A DNA stretch of 64,000 nucleotides from Comamonas serinivorans (GCF_002158865.1 NZ_CP021455.1:124001-188000); one strand, 5' to 3'; numbered from the stretch's first letter, positions 1 through 9,126 are shown. Numbers and translations: made by a program. Notes: generated by a model not told the origin, from the sequence alone.

Positions 1-683
1 GGGTATGAAGTCACAGCCGGCTCTCCCAAAACGGGCATCAATGCATACACCGGCGAAGGCTTGACCGAAGCCCTGCGCGACACCCAGGTGGTCATCGACG
101 TGAGCAACTCGCCCTCGTTCGAAGACCGGGCGGTCCTGGACTTCTTCGAGACCTCGGGCCGCAAGCTGCTGGCGGCAGAAGCAGCCGCCGGCGTGCAGCA
201 CCACATTGCGCTGTCGGTCGTGGGCACGGAGCGCCTGCAGGACAGCGGCTACTTCCGCGCCAAGCTGGCGCAGGAGGCCCTGATCGAGGCCGCGGGTCTG
301 CCCTACACCATCGTGCGCTCCACCCAGTTCTTCGAATTCCTGGGCGGCATCGCCCAGTCCAGCACGACGGGCAACGCCATCCGCCTGTCGACGGCGCCGG
401 TGCAGCCGATCTCGTCCGACGACATCGCCGCGATCGTCGCCGACACGGCGCTGGCCCCGCCGCTGAACGGCCGCTTCGACGCCGCCGGGCCTGAACGGCT
501 TGGGCTGGCCACGTTGATGGCGCACTACCTGCAGCGGCTGGGCGACCCGCGCACCGTGGTGCCGGATCCCCAGGCGCCGTACTACGGCGCCCAGCTGGAC
601 GCGCAATCGCTGGTGCCGGCCGGCCCGCGCGACTGGGCAGCACCCGCTTCGCGGCCTGGTTCGGCAAATCGTATGGCGCATGA
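1..683 (+). pseudogene. NmrA-family NAD(P)-binding reductase, 5' partial, frameshifted near its end
   Basis: The open frame begins before the window edge (first codons read GYEVTAGS), so the N-terminal Rossmann glycine motif is not seen. The visible part matches atypical short-chain reductases of the NmrA/NAD(P)H-binding family: a VVIDVSNSPSFED stretch, the HHIALSVVGT strand and the SGYFRAKLAQE active-site helix. The family normally ends in a RLGxTRFxxWF tail. Here that tail (ARLGSTRFAAWFG) is present but in another frame, entered at about position 625 and ending at the TGA at 681-683. Read without the shift, the frame runs on into the next gene and makes an artificial fusion. Either a real inactivating indel or a base-calling error. 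Family identification is fairly secure; substrate unknown. Confidence 0.7.
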
Positions 684-1077
684 CCCGGCCGCCGGCGGGC
701 CCGCCCTGGACCTGCGCCACGTGGACAACGACGCCGAGCTGCAGGCCTCGTTCGCCGTCATGCAGGCGCTGCGTCCCCACTGGCAGGACGCCGCCCGCTA
801 CCGCGAACAGTTCGCGCGGCAACGCACCCAGGGCTACCGCCTGCAGCACACGCTGCTGCATGGCCGTTCGGTGGTCGTCGACGACCGGGTCGTGACGGCA
901 TCGGCGCGCGGGCTGCGCGTGGGCGAGCGCCTGGTGCAAGCGGTGCGCCAGCAGGCGCGGCAGCTGCAGGCCCACCACCTGGTGCTGGACACCGGTCTGC
1001 ACATGGCGCTGGCCCAGCGCTTTGACGTTCGCCAGGGGCTGCTCGCCCGTGGTCTGCACTTTGTCGAACCCCTGTAA
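673..1077 (+). pseudogene. GNAT-family N-acetyltransferase with internal deletion
   Basis: The ATG at 673 overlaps the restored stop of the upstream reductase (681-683), a typical translational-coupling arrangement. The N-terminus (LRHVDNDAELQASFAVMQALRPH) and the C-terminus (LVLDTGLHMALAQRF, RQGLLARGLHF) are those of small GNAT acetyltransferases. Homologues have about 20 more residues, forming two central beta strands, between GYRL and QHTLLHG. Here GYRLQ runs straight into HTLLHG, so this core segment looks deleted in frame. The acetyl-CoA motif (family RSRGxGERL) is also irregular (ARGLRVGERL). At 134 residues the protein is short for its family and probably inactive. An intact variant enzyme is possible but less likely. 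Confidence 0.6.
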
Positions 1078-1082
1078 CCCCC

Positions 1083-1690
1083 ATGAAACGCATCCTGCTT
1101 GTGAACAGCGGCCCGCACGGCACCGACAGCCATGGCCACCAGCTGGTCACCAACCTGCTGGCCGACGCGGCCATGCCGGCCCACCGGGTGACCGTGCGCG
1201 ACCTCGTGGCCTCGCCACTGCCGCCCATCGGCCGCGACTACGCGCTGGCCATCACCGCCAACGCCGCGCCCGAGGCACCCGCATTCGCCTGGTCGGAGAA
1301 GCTCATCGTCGAACTTGAGGCAGCGAGGTGCTGCTGATCGTCACGCCCATGCACAACTTCACCGTGCCGGCGACGCTCAAGCTCTGGCTGGATCACGTCA
1401 TCCGCATCCACCGCAGCTTTGCCCCGTCGCCCGAGGGCAAGCTCGGCCTGGTGAAAGACCGGCCCACCTTCGTGCTGGTCAGCTCGGGCGGCTTTCACAC
1501 CGGCGAGCGCGCCCGGCAGGCGGATTTCCTGACGCCTTACCTGCGCTACGCGCTCGCCTCCATCGGCATCGCCGACGTGCGCTTCATCCTGCTGCAAGGG
1601 CTGGTGTTCGGCCCCGACGCCGTGGCCAGCGCCGTGCAAGCCGCGCGTGGCCAGCTGCGCGATGCGCTGATCCAGGCCACGGCCGCCTGA
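1083..1690 (+). pseudogene. FMN-dependent NADH-azoreductase-like flavoprotein, frameshifted
   Basis: The reading frame from the ATG at 1083 begins like an AzoR/flavodoxin-fold quinone reductase (MKRILLVNSGPHGTDSHG, FMN-phosphate loop) but stops after 84 codons at 1335-1337. The rest of the enzyme continues in the next frame from about 1320 to 1690: LLIVTPMHNFTVPATLKLWLDHV, the conserved MxNFxxPxxLKxWxDH motif, then SSGGFHTG. Adding one base at about 1320 (ggcagc to ggccagc) restores one continuous protein of about 200 residues, the normal family length. FMN-binding elements are present on both sides of the lesion. Either a recent single-base deletion or a sequencing error. Family members reduce quinones and azo compounds with NADH. 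Confidence 0.7.
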
Positions 1691-1834
1691 GCCCGCGCCG
1701 ATCCACACAGGGCGCGCTCGACGCACGTGCCGCTCCACGCGAGGGCGGCAGCGGCGCGATTTGGCGTCGGCCTGGCGACCGCGACCACCGGTCAGCCTGG
1801 CCGGGACGCGCCGGCTGCGCGTAGACTCTGGCGC

Positions 1835-3601
1835 ATGGCGTTCTGCTTGCAGGGTTTCCCCGTCTCGCGTGGCGTGGCCATTGGCCGCGCTGTCCGCATT
1901 GCGCCCACGCACCTGGACGTGGCGCGCTACTTCATCGAACCCGATCAGGTCGATGCGGAGTGGGAGCGCCTGCGCGCCGCACGCGACGCGGTGGCGCACG
2001 AGCTGCGCCAGCTCGCGCTCAGCCTGCAGCGCGACAAGGCGGCCGAAACCTCGTCCGAGCTGCTGGCCCTGCTCGAGGTGCACCTCATGCTGCTGCACGA
2101 CGAAATGCTGGCGGCCAGCGTGCGCGACATCATCACCCAGCGCCGCTACGGCGCCGAGTGGGCGCTGGTGACGCAGCTGGAGATCACCTCCAAGCAGTTC
2201 GACGAGATGGCCGACCCCTACCTGCGCGAGCGCAAGGCCGATGTGCAGCAGGTGGTCGACCGCATGCTGCGCCACCTGAAGGGCACGCCCAGCCCCACCA
2301 GCCTGTCAGCCAGTGCCACCACCCAGCTGAACGCGGGGCAGGGCGAGGCGGCCAACACGCCGCTGGTGCTGGTCGCACACGACCTGTCGCCGGCCGACAT
2401 GCTGAATTTCAAGAAGACGGTGTTCGCCGGCTTCGTGACCGACGTGGGCGGCAAAACCAGCCACACGGCCATCGTGGCACGCAGCATGGACATCCCGGCC
2501 GTGGTCGGTGCCCGCTCGGCCAGCCAGCTGGTGCGCCAGGGCGACATGGTCATCATCGACGGCGACGCGGGCGTGCTCATCGTCGAGCCCTCGCCCATCC
2601 TGCTGCAGGAATACGCCTTCAAGCAACGCCAGGGCGAGATCGAGCGCGAGCGCCTGAACCGCCTCATCCACACCCCGGCCGTCACGCTCGACGGCCAGGA
2701 GATCGAGCTGCTGGCCAACATCGAGGTGCCCAGCGACGCCACGGCGGCGCGCAACGTGGGCGCCATGGGCGTGGGCCTGTTCCGCAGCGAATTCCTCTTC
2801 ATGGGCCGCGGCGGCGATTTGCCCAGCGAAGACGAGCAGTACGAGTCCTACCGCCTGGCCGTGCAGAACATGAACGGCCGCCCCGTCACCATCCGCACGG
2901 TGGACGTGGGCGCCGACAAGCCGCTGGACGGCCACAAGAGCGACCAGCTGAACCCGGCGCTGGGCCTGCGCGCGATCCGCTGGAGCCTGTCCGAGCCCAG
3001 CATGTTCCTCGCCCAGCTGCGCGCCATCTTGCGCGCCGCCGCCCATGGCCCGGTGCACCTGCTGCTGCCCATGCTGGGCAGCGTGAAAGAGGCCAAGCAG
3101 GCGCTGGGCTTCATCGAACGCGCGCGCCAGGAGCTGCAGGCCCGCGATGTCGCGCACGGCGCGGTGCAGGTTGGCGCCATGATCGAGGTGCCCGGGGCCG
3201 CGCTCATGGCGCGTGAATTCGCGCAGCTGTTCGACTTCCTGTCCATCGGCACCAACGACCTCATCCAGTACACGCTGGCCATCGACCGCGCCGACGAAGC
3301 GGTGGCCCACCTCTACGACCCGCTGCACCCTGCGGTGCTGCGGTTGGTGGAAACCACCATCCGCGAAGGCCGGGCAGCCGGCAAACCCGTGACCGTGTGC
3401 GGCGAAATGGCGGGCGACCCCAGCATGACGCGCCTGCTGCTCGGCCTGGGGTTGCGCAGCTTCTCCATGCACCCCACGCGCATCCTGCCGATCAAAAAAG
3501 AGGTGCTGCAAAGCGACACGCACAAGCTGGCGCCCTGGGCCAACGCGCTGCTGCGCAGCGACGACGTGCAAGCGGCCATGGACCACGCGCCTGGCGGATG
3601 A
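1835..3601 (+). CDS. ptsI: Phosphoenolpyruvate-protein phosphotransferase (PTS enzyme I)
   Basis: Enzyme I takes phosphate from PEP and passes it to HPr in the cytoplasm. From the ATG at 1835 the protein has 588 residues, usual for the family. The frame is open further upstream, but the sequence there is not family-like. The swivelling domain has GGKTSHTAIVAR with the phospho-accepting His at residue 210. The C-terminal TIM barrel has GTNDLIQYTLAIDRAD and VCGEMAGDP, with active Cys522. In many betaproteobacteria ptsI follows ptsH and an EIIA(Man) gene. Neither is present here, so HPr must be encoded elsewhere. No sugar permease is nearby, which fits a mainly regulatory PTS. A 48-nt inverted repeat follows 36 nt after the stop. 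Confidence 0.93.
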   Translation: MAFCLQGFPVSRGVAIGRAVRIAPTHLDVARYFIEPDQVDAEWERLRAARDAVAHELRQLALSLQRDKAAETSSELLALLEVHLMLLHDEMLAASVRDIITQRRYGAEWALVTQLEITSKQFDEMADPYLRERKADVQQVVDRMLRHLKGTPSPTSLSASATTQLNAGQGEAANTPLVLVAHDLSPADMLNFKKTVFAGFVTDVGGKTSHTAIVARSMDIPAVVGARSASQLVRQGDMVIIDGDAGVLIVEPSPILLQEYAFKQRQGEIERERLNRLIHTPAVTLDGQEIELLANIEVPSDATAARNVGAMGVGLFRSEFLFMGRGGDLPSEDEQYESYRLAVQNMNGRPVTIRTVDVGADKPLDGHKSDQLNPALGLRAIRWSLSEPSMFLAQLRAILRAAAHGPVHLLLPMLGSVKEAKQALGFIERARQELQARDVAHGAVQVGAMIEVPGAALMAREFAQLFDFLSIGTNDLIQYTLAIDRADEAVAHLYDPLHPAVLRLVETTIREGRAAGKPVTVCGEMAGDPSMTRLLLGLGLRSFSMHPTRILPIKKEVLQSDTHKLAPWANALLRSDDVQAAMDHAPGG

Positions 3602-3637
3602 GCGCGGCCCTTGGCACGCAGATTTTTTGTGAATGGC

Positions 3638-3685
3638 AGTATGGCCTTGTTGCCGTTCATTTGAGAACGGCAACAAGGCCATACT
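3638..3685. repeat. 48-nt inverted repeat, copy 1 (perfect 20-bp arms)
   Basis: The left arm AGTATGGCCTTGTTGCCGTT (3638-3657) is the exact reverse complement of the right arm (3666-3685), with an 8-nt spacer CATTTGAG. This is the most symmetrical of 12 copies in the window and serves as the reference. It lies between ptsI and recQ and has no downstream T-tract. Confidence 0.9.
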
Positions 3686-4059
3686 CTTGATGCAGGCTGC
3701 CTTCGACCTTTCACCACACGCCTGACCTGCAGGTTCGGCACGCGCGGCGCGCATCGGCGCGTCGTGGATTCGTGAGACGGCCTGGGCGACGCGGTGGCAC
3801 CTCATGCCGGGCGCCACTGAAGCGTCGCGTGCGGCGGCGCCGATGGCTCACCGCCTGTCGGGGCCGACTCGAGCGCGCTGCAGTCGTGGCCAACACGCGG
3901 CCAGCGCGAATCGGCCGCCAAGCGGTTCACGGCTTCGACGTCCATGACACCCCCGATCCGGCCTGCGGCTATGCTCGGCCATCCCGCCATGACCGCGCCG
4001 GTCTGTGCCGGCCCGGCCCCTCGCACCGGCCCTGCGGCCGCCCACAGCCGTCCCCCTTG
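3686..4059. other. Gene-free stretch upstream of recQ
   Basis: About 370 bases of GC-rich sequence between the inverted repeat and the proposed recQ start. The recQ frame is open back to a GTG at 3772, but the encoded residues are arginine-rich and unlike any RecQ N-terminus. I see no other gene or clear promoter. Confidence 0.5.
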
Positions 4060-6057
4060 TTGACCGAAAGCCCCCGTTTGCCCACGCCCACCGCCACGCC
4101 CCAGCACATCCTGCAGGATGTCTTTGGCTACCCCCAGTTCCGCGGCCAGCAGGGCGCCATCGTCGAGCGCGTGAGCGCGGGCGGCGACGCGCTGGTGCTC
4201 ATGCCCACGGGCGGCGGCAAGTCGCTGTGCTACCAGGTGCCGGCCATCGCCCGCCATGCAGCGGGGCAGGGCGTGACCATCGTGGTCTCGCCCCTGATCG
4301 CGCTCATGCAGGACCAGGTGGGCGCCCTGCAGGAGCTGGGTGTGGCCGCCGCCTTCCTCAACTCCACGTTGGACTGGGCCGAGGCCCAGGAGGTGGAACA
4401 TCGCCTGCTGCGCGCCGACCTCACGCTGCTGTACGCCGCGCCCGAACGCGTGCTGACGCCGCGCTTCCTCGACCTGCTGGACAAGCTGCATGCGCGCGGC
4501 AAGCTGGCCCTGTTCGCCATCGACGAAGCCCACTGCGTGAGCCAGTGGGGGCATGACTTCCGCCCCGAGTACCGGCAGCTGACCCTGCTGCACGAACGCT
4601 ATGCCGGCGTGCCGCGCGTGGCGCTGACGGCCACGGCCGATGCGTTGACGCGCAGCGACATCGTCGAACGCCTGCAGCTGCAGGCGGCCGAGGTCTTCAT
4701 CAGCAGCTTCGACCGGCCGAACATCCGCTACACCATCGTCGACAAGCAGCGCGATCCCACGCGCCAGCTGCTGCGCTTCATCCAGGACGAGCACGAGGGC
4801 GACACCGGCATCGTGTACGCGCTGTCGCGCAAGCGGGTGGAGGAGGTGGCCCAGGCCCTGTGCGAGTCCGGCCTGGACGCCATGCCCTACCACGCCGGCC
4901 TGCCGCAGGCCACGCGCGCGGCCAACCTCGCGCGCTTCCTGCGCGACGACGGCGTCATCATGGTGGCGACCATCGCCTTCGGCATGGGCATCGACAAACC
5001 CGACGTGCGCTTCGTCGCCCACGTCGACCTGCCCAAGAACATCGAGGCCTATTACCAGGAAACCGGCCGCGCCGGCCGCGATGGCGAACCCGCCCATGCG
5101 TGGATGGCCTACGGCCTGCAGGACGTGGTGAACCAGCGCCGCATGATCGACACGAGCGAGGCCGGCGACGATTTCAAGCAGGTGCTCACCGGCAAGCTGG
5201 ATGCGCTGCTGGCCCTGGCCGAAGCCACCGACTGCCGCCGGGTGCGGCTGCTGGCCTACTTCGGCGAGAAATACCAAGGGCCCCCACGCTCCCCGGCTTC
5301 GCCTGGTCCGCTGCCCCTAAGCTGGGCGCCCCCCGAGGGGGCTGGCCTTGCTCGGGGCGGCCCTTCGCTGCGGCCGGTCTTGCCGGTCAGACACTGCGGA
5401 AATTGCGACAACTGCCTGAACCCGCCGCAAACCTGGGACGCCACCGAGGTGGCGCGCAAGCTGCTGTCCACCATCTACCGCCTGCGCCAGGCCTCGGGCT
5501 TTGCGTTCGGCGCCGGCCACGTGATGGACGTGCTGCGCGGGCGCGAAACCGACAAGGTCAAGCAATACGGGCACGAACGGCTGTCGACCTTTGGCCTGGA
5601 AGCCCGCCTGGGCGAGCCGCAGCTGCGCCAGGTGCTGCGCCAGCTCATCGCCATGGGCGCCGTGCACGTGGATGCCAGCGCCTACAACACGCTGAACCTC
5701 GCCGACGCGGCGCGCGCCATCCTGCGGGGCGAGCAGGCCCTGGCGCTGCGCCCCCTGGAGTCGGGCCGCAGCGAGCGCAAACGCGAACGCTCGGCCTTGA
5801 GCAAGACGCCCAGCCAGGCCGAGCAGAACCTGTCGTCGCGCGGCAAGGCCCGGCTGACGGCCCTGCAACACTGGCGCGCCCAGCTGGCCAAACAGACCGG
5901 CAAACCCGCCTACGTGATCTTCAGCAACGCCACGCTGCTGGCCATCGCCGAGCTGGATCCGCAGTCGCTGGACGACCTGGCCCAGGTGTCGGGCGTGGGC
6001 GCCGCCAAGCTGGCCAGCCACGGCGAGGCGGTGCTGCGGGTGCTGGGCGAGGTGTAG
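4060..6057 (+). CDS. recQ: ATP-dependent DNA helicase RecQ with a REP-encoded insert in the zinc domain
   Basis: 3'-5' DNA helicase of recombination and fork repair. Start chosen at TTG 4060, just before the conserved ILQDVFGYPQFRGQQ; TTG 4078 is equally possible. With this start (665 aa) motif I MPTGGGKS has Lys54, the DEAH box is D155-H158, and motif VI is QETGRAGRDGE. The zinc-binding cysteines are C392, C446, C449 and C452. The first spacing is 53 residues instead of the usual 16, because about 37 residues encoded by a GC-rich repeat (about 5278-5386) are inserted in frame. A C-terminal HRDC domain (about 585-665) is complete. The insert lies in a loop between zinc ligands, so the fold may tolerate it. 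Function is likely kept but untested. Confidence 0.9.
   Translation: MTESPRLPTPTATPQHILQDVFGYPQFRGQQGAIVERVSAGGDALVLMPTGGGKSLCYQVPAIARHAAGQGVTIVVSPLIALMQDQVGALQELGVAAAFLNSTLDWAEAQEVEHRLLRADLTLLYAAPERVLTPRFLDLLDKLHARGKLALFAIDEAHCVSQWGHDFRPEYRQLTLLHERYAGVPRVALTATADALTRSDIVERLQLQAAEVFISSFDRPNIRYTIVDKQRDPTRQLLRFIQDEHEGDTGIVYALSRKRVEEVAQALCESGLDAMPYHAGLPQATRAANLARFLRDDGVIMVATIAFGMGIDKPDVRFVAHVDLPKNIEAYYQETGRAGRDGEPAHAWMAYGLQDVVNQRRMIDTSEAGDDFKQVLTGKLDALLALAEATDCRRVRLLAYFGEKYQGPPRSPASPGPLPLSWAPPEGAGLARGGPSLRPVLPVRHCGNCDNCLNPPQTWDATEVARKLLSTIYRLRQASGFAFGAGHVMDVLRGRETDKVKQYGHERLSTFGLEARLGEPQLRQVLRQLIAMGAVHVDASAYNTLNLADAARAILRGEQALALRPLESGRSERKRERSALSKTPSQAEQNLSSRGKARLTALQHWRAQLAKQTGKPAYVIFSNATLLAIAELDPQSLDDLAQVSGVGAAKLASHGEAVLRVLGEV
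5278..5386 (-). repeat. REP-like GC-rich element inserted in recQ
   Basis: Contains the palindromic cores GCGCCCCCCGAGGGGGC and GGGCCCCCACGCTCCCC. On the minus strand the order is GGGCCGC, CCCCCTCGGGGGGC, GGCAGCG, GGGGAGCGTGGGGGCCC. This is the same order of blocks as in the lipB tandem repeat at 41284-41517. It is translated as a Pro/Gly/Ala-rich linker that keeps the recQ frame. Confidence 0.8.
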
Positions 6058-6242
6058 CGGCCCGCGCGGCCAATCGGTCCCTGCGGCCTTGCGCGAGCCG
6101 GCGATGCAGGCCTGGTTCAGCTCGGGTGCAGGCCGTTCAGGCCACCTCCACCGCCAAGGCATCGCCGTGTGGCCAGTGCGCGGGTCGCTTGCGCACGCGG
6201 CGCCTGCCGCGCAAGCCCGCGGAACGCGGCGAAAATAGCGCC

Positions 6243-7526
6243 ATGAGCACCGCCACACCCACATCCCGCCTTCCCATCCGCCCTTTGCTGCCCGGCCAGA
6301 CCGTGGACGGACGCCCCGCGACCCTGGGCGTGCTGGGCGGCGGCCAGTTGGGCCGCATGTTCGTGCAGGCCGCGCAGTCGCTGGGGTTCGATGCCGTGGT
6401 CCTGGACCCCGAGGCGACCAGCCCCGCCGGCCAGGTCAGCCACCTGACGGTGCAGGGCGCTTACGACGACCGCCAGGCGCTGGCCCGGCTGGCCGGCATC
6501 GCGCATGCGGTGACAACCGAGTTCGAGAACGTGCCGGCCGACTCCATGGCCGAGCTGGCCAGCCGCCTGCCCGTGGCGCCGCAGGCCGACGCCGTGGCCA
6601 TCGCGCAGGACCGCGTGCGTGAAAAAGCCTTGTTCAAGCGCTGCGAGCCCGACAGCAACGTCGGCCCCGCGCCCTATGCCGTGATCGAGACCGCGGCCGA
6701 CGTGGACGCCGCCCCCGAGGCGCTGTTCCCCGGCGTGCTGAAAACCGCGCGCCTGGGTTACGACGGCAAGGGTCAGGCCAACGTGGCCACGCGCGACGAG
6801 CTGCGCGCGGCCTGGCAGCAGCTGGGCGGCGTGGTCTGCGTGCTCGAGCAGCGGCTGTCGCTGCAGGACGAGTGCTCGGTCATCATCGCGCGCGGCGCCG
6901 ACGGCACGGTGGTGCACCTGCCCATGCAGCGCAACCTGCACCGGGGCGGCATCCTGGCCATGACCGAGGTCTACGAAGGCAACGTGCCGCGCAGCCTGGC
7001 CAACCATGCCGTGCAGGCCACCCGCCACATCGCCCAGGCGCTGGATTACGTGGGCGTGCTGTGCGTGGAGTTCTTCGTGCTGAGCGATGGCCGGCTGGTG
7101 GTCAACGAAATGGCGCCGCGCCCGCACAACAGCGGCCACTACTCGGTCGATGCCTGCGACGTGTCGCAGTTCGACCTGCAGGTGCGCACGCTGGCGGGCC
7201 TGCCGCTGCTGCAGCCGCGGCTGCACAGCCCCACCGTCATGCTCAACCTGCTGGGCGACCTGTGGTTCGATGCCGCCGGCCAGCCGCGCGAGCTGCCCTG
7301 GGCCCAGTTGCTGGCCCTGCCGGGCTGTCACCTGCACCTGTATGGCAAGCGCGAGGCGCGTGCCGGTCGCAAGATGGGCCACCTGACCCTCACCGCCGCC
7401 ACGATCGAGGCCGTGCGCGCCACGGCGCGCGAGGCGGCGGCCCTGCTGGGCATGGCGCCCTGGTGGGACGACGCGGCCAGCGCCGCCCAGGTGCGGGCCG
7501 CCACCGACTCGGTGCAGGATGAATGA
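6243..7526 (+). CDS. purK: N5-carboxyaminoimidazole ribonucleotide synthase
   Basis: ATP-grasp enzyme that makes N5-CAIR from AIR, ATP and bicarbonate in purine synthesis. The 427-residue protein has the N-terminal LGVLGGGQLGRM nucleotide loop, TEFENVP, the ATP-grasp core (LKTARLGYDGKGQ, LEQRLSLQDECSVI) and the catalytic NEMAPRPHNSGHYS segment. The ATG at 6243 gives about 25 residues more than usual before the glycine loop. The partner mutase gene purE normally lies directly upstream; here recQ is upstream and no purE is in the window, so the purEK pair has been separated. purC is far away at 56772. Confidence 0.95.
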   Translation: MSTATPTSRLPIRPLLPGQTVDGRPATLGVLGGGQLGRMFVQAAQSLGFDAVVLDPEATSPAGQVSHLTVQGAYDDRQALARLAGIAHAVTTEFENVPADSMAELASRLPVAPQADAVAIAQDRVREKALFKRCEPDSNVGPAPYAVIETAADVDAAPEALFPGVLKTARLGYDGKGQANVATRDELRAAWQQLGGVVCVLEQRLSLQDECSVIIARGADGTVVHLPMQRNLHRGGILAMTEVYEGNVPRSLANHAVQATRHIAQALDYVGVLCVEFFVLSDGRLVVNEMAPRPHNSGHYSVDACDVSQFDLQVRTLAGLPLLQPRLHSPTVMLNLLGDLWFDAAGQPRELPWAQLLALPGCHLHLYGKREARAGRKMGHLTLTAATIEAVRATAREAAALLGMAPWWDDAASAAQVRAATDSVQDE

Positions 7527-7938
7527 CGGGCAGGCACCGCGCGATGACGCCCCGCCGGCGCGGGCCGCAAGGCCGGGTTCCGCTCGGCGCACCGCCCGGT
7601 GGCCCGGCTTGCTGTCTGATGCGCGCAGCCCGATGAAGGCCGCACAGGGTGCCGAGCGACGCGAAGGGCTCCGGCCGGCTGCAGCCTCTTGGTGCCGCGA
7701 ATCGGCACTCTGCGCCGGGCTGCAGCAGCCACACCGGGGTCCACCGCACGCCCGCCCGCCCTGTGGGTCACGCGCGATGGAAACGGCATGCAGGGCGTAC
7801 CAGGCAACCCTCCGTCCCCGGTCCCTTGACATGGCAAACAGCGATCGGCCCATGACCGCTGCACCAAACCTTCATTCAACTCAGTATGACCATGTTGCCG
7901 TTTTATTTTGAACGGTGATGGACTGATACCCCGAAACC
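7527..7938. other. Intergenic region purK-sua5
   Basis: About 410 bases. It carries the 48-nt repeat copy 2 (7883-7930), which ends 8 nt before the sua5 ATG and so covers its ribosome-binding region. The rest is GC-rich. An open plus-strand frame of 130 codons shows no recognisable protein features, so I do not call it a gene. Confidence 0.5.
7883..7930. repeat. 48-nt inverted repeat, copy 2
   Basis: Left arm AGTATGACCATGTTGCCGTT, spacer TTATTTTG, right arm AACGGTGATGGACTGATACC. Outer GTAT/ATAC and inner CCGTT/AACGG are paired; the middle of the stem is imperfect. It lies directly before the sua5 start codon. Confidence 0.8.
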
Positions 7939-8931
7939 ATGATTTTGAACGGCCAATCGCCCGACGCCATTGCGCAAGCCGTGCAGGCGCTGTCGGCGGG
8001 CGCGCTCATCGGCCTGCCCACCGAAACCGTCTACGGCCTGGCAGCCGATGCCCACCGCGCCAGCGCCGTGGCGCAGATTTTTTCGCGCAAGGGCCGGCCC
8101 AGCACGCACCCGCTGATCGTGCACGTGGCCGGGCCAGACGACGTGCCGCGCTTTGCCCAGGCCGTGCCGGTGTTCGCCCAGCAGCTGATCGACGCCTTCT
8201 GGCCCGGCCCGCTCACCGTCATCCTGCCGCGCCTCGCGGGCGTGGCCGAGGTCGCCGCCGGTGGCCACGCCAGCGTGGGTTTGCGCTGCCCCTCGCACCC
8301 CGTCGCGCAGGCGCTGCTGCTCGCCTGTCGCGAGGCCGGCATGGCCGGTCTGGCGGCGCCCAGCGCCAACCGCTTTGGCCAGGTCAGCCCGACCACCGCC
8401 GAGCATGTGCGCGAGGCCTTTGGCGACGAGCTGCTCGTGCTCGATGGCGGGGCCTGTGCCGTCGGCATCGAGTCGACCATCGTCGACTGCACGCGCTCGG
8501 CCCCGGTGCTGCTGCGGCCCGGTGGCATCAGCCGCACGCAGATCGAGCAGGTGACGGGCCTGGCGGTGCTGGACCGCGAAGCCCTGGCCACGCCTGATCC
8601 GCAAGCACCCGGCACCCTGCTGGCGCACTACGCGCCCAAGGCCAAGCTGCGCTTGATGGACGCCAAGGCGCTCCAGACCGCACTCGACGTGCTGGGCCCG
8701 GACGCGGCCCACATCGCCATCTGGTCGCGCAGCACACTCACCACACCGGCCAAGGGCGTGACCGTGCGCCCCATGCCGGCCCAGGCTGCCCAGGCCGCCC
8801 AGCAGCTGTTCGCCACGCTGCGCGACTTCGACCACCTGGGCGCCCGGCTGATCTGGGTGGAAACGCCCCCGCCGGACGCCGCCTGGGAGGGCGTGAGCGA
8901 CCGGCTGCAGCGCGCCGCAGCCTCGGCCTGA
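7939..8931 (+). CDS. L-threonylcarbamoyladenylate synthase (Sua5/YrdC type)
   Basis: Makes threonylcarbamoyl-AMP from threonine, bicarbonate and ATP, the first step of the t6A37 modification of ANN-decoding tRNAs. The 330-residue protein is the long Sua5 form. An N-terminal YrdC domain (about 1-205) has IGLPTETVYGLAADA, KGRPSTHPLIVHV, WPGPLTVIL and SANRFGQVSPTTAEHV. A linker with LLAHYAPKA follows, then a C-terminal Sua5 domain. In related genomes a gene of this kind often follows purK, so the neighbourhood is conserved, but here a 48-nt repeat has been inserted between them. The start ATG is immediately downstream of that repeat. Confidence 0.92.
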   Translation: MILNGQSPDAIAQAVQALSAGALIGLPTETVYGLAADAHRASAVAQIFSRKGRPSTHPLIVHVAGPDDVPRFAQAVPVFAQQLIDAFWPGPLTVILPRLAGVAEVAAGGHASVGLRCPSHPVAQALLLACREAGMAGLAAPSANRFGQVSPTTAEHVREAFGDELLVLDGGACAVGIESTIVDCTRSAPVLLRPGGISRTQIEQVTGLAVLDREALATPDPQAPGTLLAHYAPKAKLRLMDAKALQTALDVLGPDAAHIAIWSRSTLTTPAKGVTVRPMPAQAAQAAQQLFATLRDFDHLGARLIWVETPPPDAAWEGVSDRLQRAAASA

Positions 8932-9126
8932 TCGCCGCGGGCATGTCACCTCGCCGCTCAGCCCTTCAAAGGCGCGCCAAGCACGGGGCATCAGGGCGCA
9001 GACCAACGACCTGACGCCAGGCGGATGGTGCGCCAAAGCAGGGCCAACCGATGGCGGTTGTGCGCAGGGTATGGCCCGCAAAAGCCCGATGGCCCATGGC
9101 GCCAGCGCATCCGATTGAATGTCGGG

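Noticed and set aside
4860..6242. Long plus-strand frame that continues into purK
   Set aside because: It overlaps recQ in another frame; the real PurK protein begins at 6243, where conserved residues start.
7519..7911. A 130-codon plus-strand frame after purK
   Set aside because: Arg/Pro/Ala-rich composition, no ribosome site, no motif, and its end runs into a 48-nt repeat; better read as intergenic sequence.
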